Shown here piece by piece: positions 5,746 to 7,847 of a stretch of DNA of 7,847 nucleotides (positions are counted from its first letter, which is position 1; every line of letters begins with the position of its first letter). The notes beneath the pieces were generated by a model. That model did not search any database. It had not been told where the DNA came from and saw nothing but the letters and a program-made list of their open reading frames with translations. Position numbers and translations under genes: made by a program. Source of the stretch: Thiodiazotropha sp037382205 (GTDB lineage Bacteria > Pseudomonadota > Gammaproteobacteria > Chromatiales > Chromatiaceae); assembly GCA_037382205.1 (NCBI GenBank), contig JARRQD010000210.1, forward strand, positions 1 through 7,847. Direction: 5' to 3'.

Positions 5746-6675
5746 ATGGATAAGCTTCGAGACAGCATGCCAGAAGGCACTGAAATTGACTGCTACGTGA
5801 TCATGAAAGTGGTCGCTAGCGGCGGATTCAGTCTGATCTATCTTGCTGAGGATGAAGATACCCAGGATGAGGTGATCATCAAGGAGTTCCTGCCCAAAAA
5901 GCTCGCCCGCCGAGCCAGCAACGGCAAGGTCATGCCTCTGGAAGAGAAACAGGTCGACAATTTCAACCGAAGTCTGCGCCTGTTCTACCAAGAAGCAAAA
6001 GTCCTGGCTTCACTGCGCCATCCCAATATCGTCCAGGTGAGGGGGTTTTTCCTGGCCAACAACACCGGCTATCTGGTAATGGATCACGAGCGGGGCAAAA
6101 ACCTCGCCAGCTATATCAAAAAGCGTAGTGGCAGTCTCAGTACTCGCTTCATCATGACGGTCTTTCCGCCGATCCTGGATGCACTGAGCCTGATCCACTC
6201 ACGGAATCTCCTGCATCTTGACATCAAACCGAGCAACATCCATCTGCGTACCGGAGGCAATCCACTGCTGCTCGACTTCGGCGCTGTCCATGAGGTACGC
6301 AACGAGGGCACGAGAACAGGCCGTGTAGTAACCACCGGTTTCTCGCCTGTTGAGCAGTATTACCAATCTGGCAATGTAGGGCCGTGGAGCGATGTCTATG
6401 CCATTGGCGCCAGCATGCGCGCCTGTCTCGACGGCAAGGCGCCGCCCTCGGCCATTGAGCGACATGCTAAAGAGAAGCTGAAACCCGCAGCGCGGATCTA
6501 TCGCAGACGTTATCCGGCCGCCATGCTCGAAGCGATCGACTGGGCAATGGAGATCGGCTACGAGAAGCGTCCGCAGAATGCCCGGGAGTTGCTGGATGCC
6601 CTGCAGAGCAATAATCTCAGTGACTCCGAAAGCTCACTCTCCGAGCTGCTCGATGAGAAGAGGGCGATCTCGTGA
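5746..6675 (+). CDS. Hanks-type Ser/Thr protein kinase, soluble, non-RD
   Basis: Predicted cytoplasmic protein kinase that phosphorylates Ser/Thr using ATP. The 309 residues are almost entirely kinase domain: a glycine-rich loop ASGGFSLIYLA (24-34; the first Gly is Ala), the ATP-anchoring Lys in VIIKEF (K46), the helix-C Glu in YQEAKVL (E83), a catalytic loop HLDIKPSN (157-164, with D159, K161 and N164), the metal-binding DFG (177-179), a P+1/APE-like TTGFSPVEQY (196-205), WSDVYAIG (214-221) and the late RP (275-276). The HRD arginine is Leu, so it is a non-RD kinase whose activity may not need activation-loop phosphorylation. There is no transmembrane segment or PASTA domain. The tail from about 290 is acidic and Ser-rich, a possible autophosphorylation region. 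CGGAA ends five bases before the ATG. Its stop overlaps the next start by four bases, so kinase and phosphatase are translationally coupled and probably act on shared targets. Catalytic residues are intact. Confidence 0.95.
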   Translation: MDKLRDSMPEGTEIDCYVIMKVVASGGFSLIYLAEDEDTQDEVIIKEFLPKKLARRASNGKVMPLEEKQVDNFNRSLRLFYQEAKVLASLRHPNIVQVRGFFLANNTGYLVMDHERGKNLASYIKKRSGSLSTRFIMTVFPPILDALSLIHSRNLLHLDIKPSNIHLRTGGNPLLLDFGAVHEVRNEGTRTGRVVTTGFSPVEQYYQSGNVGPWSDVYAIGASMRACLDGKAPPSAIERHAKEKLKPAARIYRRRYPAAMLEAIDWAMEIGYEKRPQNARELLDALQSNNLSDSESSLSELLDEKRAIS

Positions 6676-7559
6676 AATACGAAACAGCCCAATGTAGCCT
6701 GATCGGCAATCGCTCCATGAATCAGGATCGCTGTCTTGTCATGGAGGCGCCAGACGCCATCTTACTGGCCCTGGCAGACGGTATGGGAGGCCACCCCAAA
6801 GGAGAGATGGCCGCTCAGATCCTGATGGACAATGCCCGTAAGGCCTTCCTCACCAGCCGTAAACCAATTTCAAATCCACGCTTTTTCCTCTCCGGTTTGA
6901 TGGAGATGAGCCACCAGCAGATCACCGCCTTTGGCGATCAACAGCAGCCACCCATCGAACCTCGCACCACCGGAGTGCTCTGCCTGGTTCAGGAAGACAC
7001 AGCCTACTGGGCACACATTGGCGATAGCCGACTCTATATCATGCGCGATGGCGTGATCCATCTGCGCACTGATGACCACTCCTACGTGGAACACCTCAGA
7101 CAGCAAGGGCTGATCTCTGCGGCCCAGGTGCATACCCATAAATTTCGCAACTATGTGACCCGCTGCCTGGGTGGTAACAGCAATCGACCGGTTGCTGAAC
7201 TCAGTGGCCCTCACGACCTCAAACAGGGTGATGTAGTGCTACTCTGTAGCGATGGTTTCTGGGGGCCTCTGCCAGAACGACCCATGGTGGACAGCTTCTA
7301 CAAAAATGGCGGGCCGCTCCTGAATAGCATCAGCGACCTGGCCAAACACGCGGAAACCAAAAGCAAACCAGAGAGTGACAACGTCACGGTGGTTGCGCTG
7401 CGTTGGCGAGAGAGTGATGCCAAGCTGGCGCCCGCCGACTTCAGCATGTCTCTGGCTAAAAAGAGACGGAGTATCCTGGAGCCCCCCAAACAGCAAGTCG
7501 ATGTCAGCCAGGCGATCGAGGATCTGCGCAAGATGGTCAATGATCTGGATGAGGAGTAG
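6672..7559 (+). CDS. PP2C-family (PPM) protein phosphatase
   Basis: Predicted metal-dependent Ser/Thr phosphatase that reverses the action of the kinase encoded just upstream. The 295-residue protein has the PPM motifs in order: GNRSMNQDR (12-20), LADGMGGHPKGEMAA (34-48, with D36 and G37), PRTTGVLCLV (97-106), AHIGDSRLY (114-122), the DDHSYV segment with LRQQGLIS (134-149), VTRCLG (162-167), LLCSDGFWGPL (190-200, D194) and SDNVTVVAL (235-243, D236). The metal-binding Asp residues at D36, D194 and D236 are all present. The domain ends near 245. A 45-residue tail follows, basic at 263-266 (KKRR) and helical and acidic at the end, perhaps for partner binding. The GTG start overlaps the kinase stop (GTGA, 6672-6675), and AGAGGG lies about eight to nine bases upstream inside the kinase gene. 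No membrane segment. Role as the partner of the kinase is inferred from this coupling. Confidence 0.95.
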   Translation: MKYETAQCSLIGNRSMNQDRCLVMEAPDAILLALADGMGGHPKGEMAAQILMDNARKAFLTSRKPISNPRFFLSGLMEMSHQQITAFGDQQQPPIEPRTTGVLCLVQEDTAYWAHIGDSRLYIMRDGVIHLRTDDHSYVEHLRQQGLISAAQVHTHKFRNYVTRCLGGNSNRPVAELSGPHDLKQGDVVLLCSDGFWGPLPERPMVDSFYKNGGPLLNSISDLAKHAETKSKPESDNVTVVALRWRESDAKLAPADFSMSLAKKRRSILEPPKQQVDVSQAIEDLRKMVNDLDEE

Positions 7560-7569
7560 GGGCTTTAGC

Positions 7570-7847
7570 TCACTCTTTACCAGCCATATCCCCAGACGAC
7601 TTACCGCCCGACTGCTTCACCAGCCGATAGACAAACAGGATCAGAAAAGCTCCGGCTGTCGCAGTAAGGATGTTACTGAGACTCAACCCCCCTGAATTTC
7701 CAATTCCGAAAAACTCGCCGATATAGCCACCCACCAGAGCACCGGCGATACCCAGCAGCATGGTGATAAAAATACCGCCGCCATCCTTGCCCGGCATGAT
7801 CCACTTGGCCAGGGCACCGGCAATCAATCCCAGAATCACCCAAGATA
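7570..7847 (-). CDS. GlsB/YeaQ/YmgE-family small membrane protein, 5' end cut by window
   Basis: Small inner-membrane protein of the transglycosylase-associated family (Pfam PF04226 as I recall). Its biochemical role is unknown; relatives are linked to general stress. About 91 codons are visible. The family's signature is clear: SWVILGLIAGALAKWIMPGK, then GGG, a second Gly-rich membrane helix with LLGIAGALVGGYIG, a short loop, and a third helix with AGAFLILFVYRLV. The tail is polar and Lys-rich. A GTG at 7839 could be taken as the start, but the frame continues to the window edge with Ser-Trp in front of Val-Ile-Leu, as in relatives, so the true start is beyond 7847. The TGA lies at 7570-7572, 10 bases past the phosphatase stop, so the two genes converge tail to tail with no room for a separate terminator. 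Confidence 0.9.
   Translation of the reverse strand, partial: SWVILGLIAGALAKWIMPGKDGGGIFITMLLGIAGALVGGYIGEFFGIGNSGGLSLSNILTATAGAFLILFVYRLVKQSGGKSSGDMAGKE

Noticed and set aside
6870..7214. 114-codon open frame on the - strand inside the phosphatase gene
   Set aside because: Antisense shadow of conserved PP2C motifs.

Overview
The window looks like chromosomal DNA of a gammaproteobacterium. The best evidence is the YicC protein, whose C-terminal half is nearly the textbook gammaproteobacterial sequence, and its placement beside a soluble Hanks-type kinase and a PP2C phosphatase, an arrangement I recall from Chromatiales-like and sulfur-oxidising relatives. That narrower placement is inference. 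There are no tRNA, rRNA or CRISPR sequences, no recognisable transposase, and one ambiguous base (n at 1355).

Left part (1-2520): a complete MscS-family mechanosensitive channel gene on the + strand (208-1308). It is followed by about 670 bases without a convincing gene that hold several perfect or near-perfect inverted repeats. A 107-residue orphan protein of unknown function follows (1983-2306).

Middle (2521-4488): a gene on the - strand encodes a 472-residue, apparently exported, Ser/Gly-rich protein of unknown function, with a strong ribosome binding site and a GC-rich hairpin in its leader. Behind it lies a decayed reading frame on the + strand (4201-4455) that still reads as protein apart from an internal TGA and a TAA just in front.

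Right part (4489-7847): yicC (- strand) is divided by a 390-base divergent region from a two-gene + strand operon: a Ser/Thr protein kinase and a PP2C-type phosphatase overlapping by 4 bases (GTGA). A GlsB/YeaQ-type small membrane protein gene converges on the phosphatase 10 bases away and runs off the right edge. The kinase and phosphatase form an obvious writer/eraser pair for reversible protein phosphorylation. YicC is an RNA-decay factor, and the divergent layout makes shared regulation possible. The usual partner of yicC, gmk, is missing from its downstream side, where the decayed frame lies, so this junction looks rearranged.

I see no clear-cut new defence or mobile system. The most unusual items are the decayed frame, the two uncharacterised proteins, the non-RD kinase, and a set of strong inverted repeats in the non-coding stretches.
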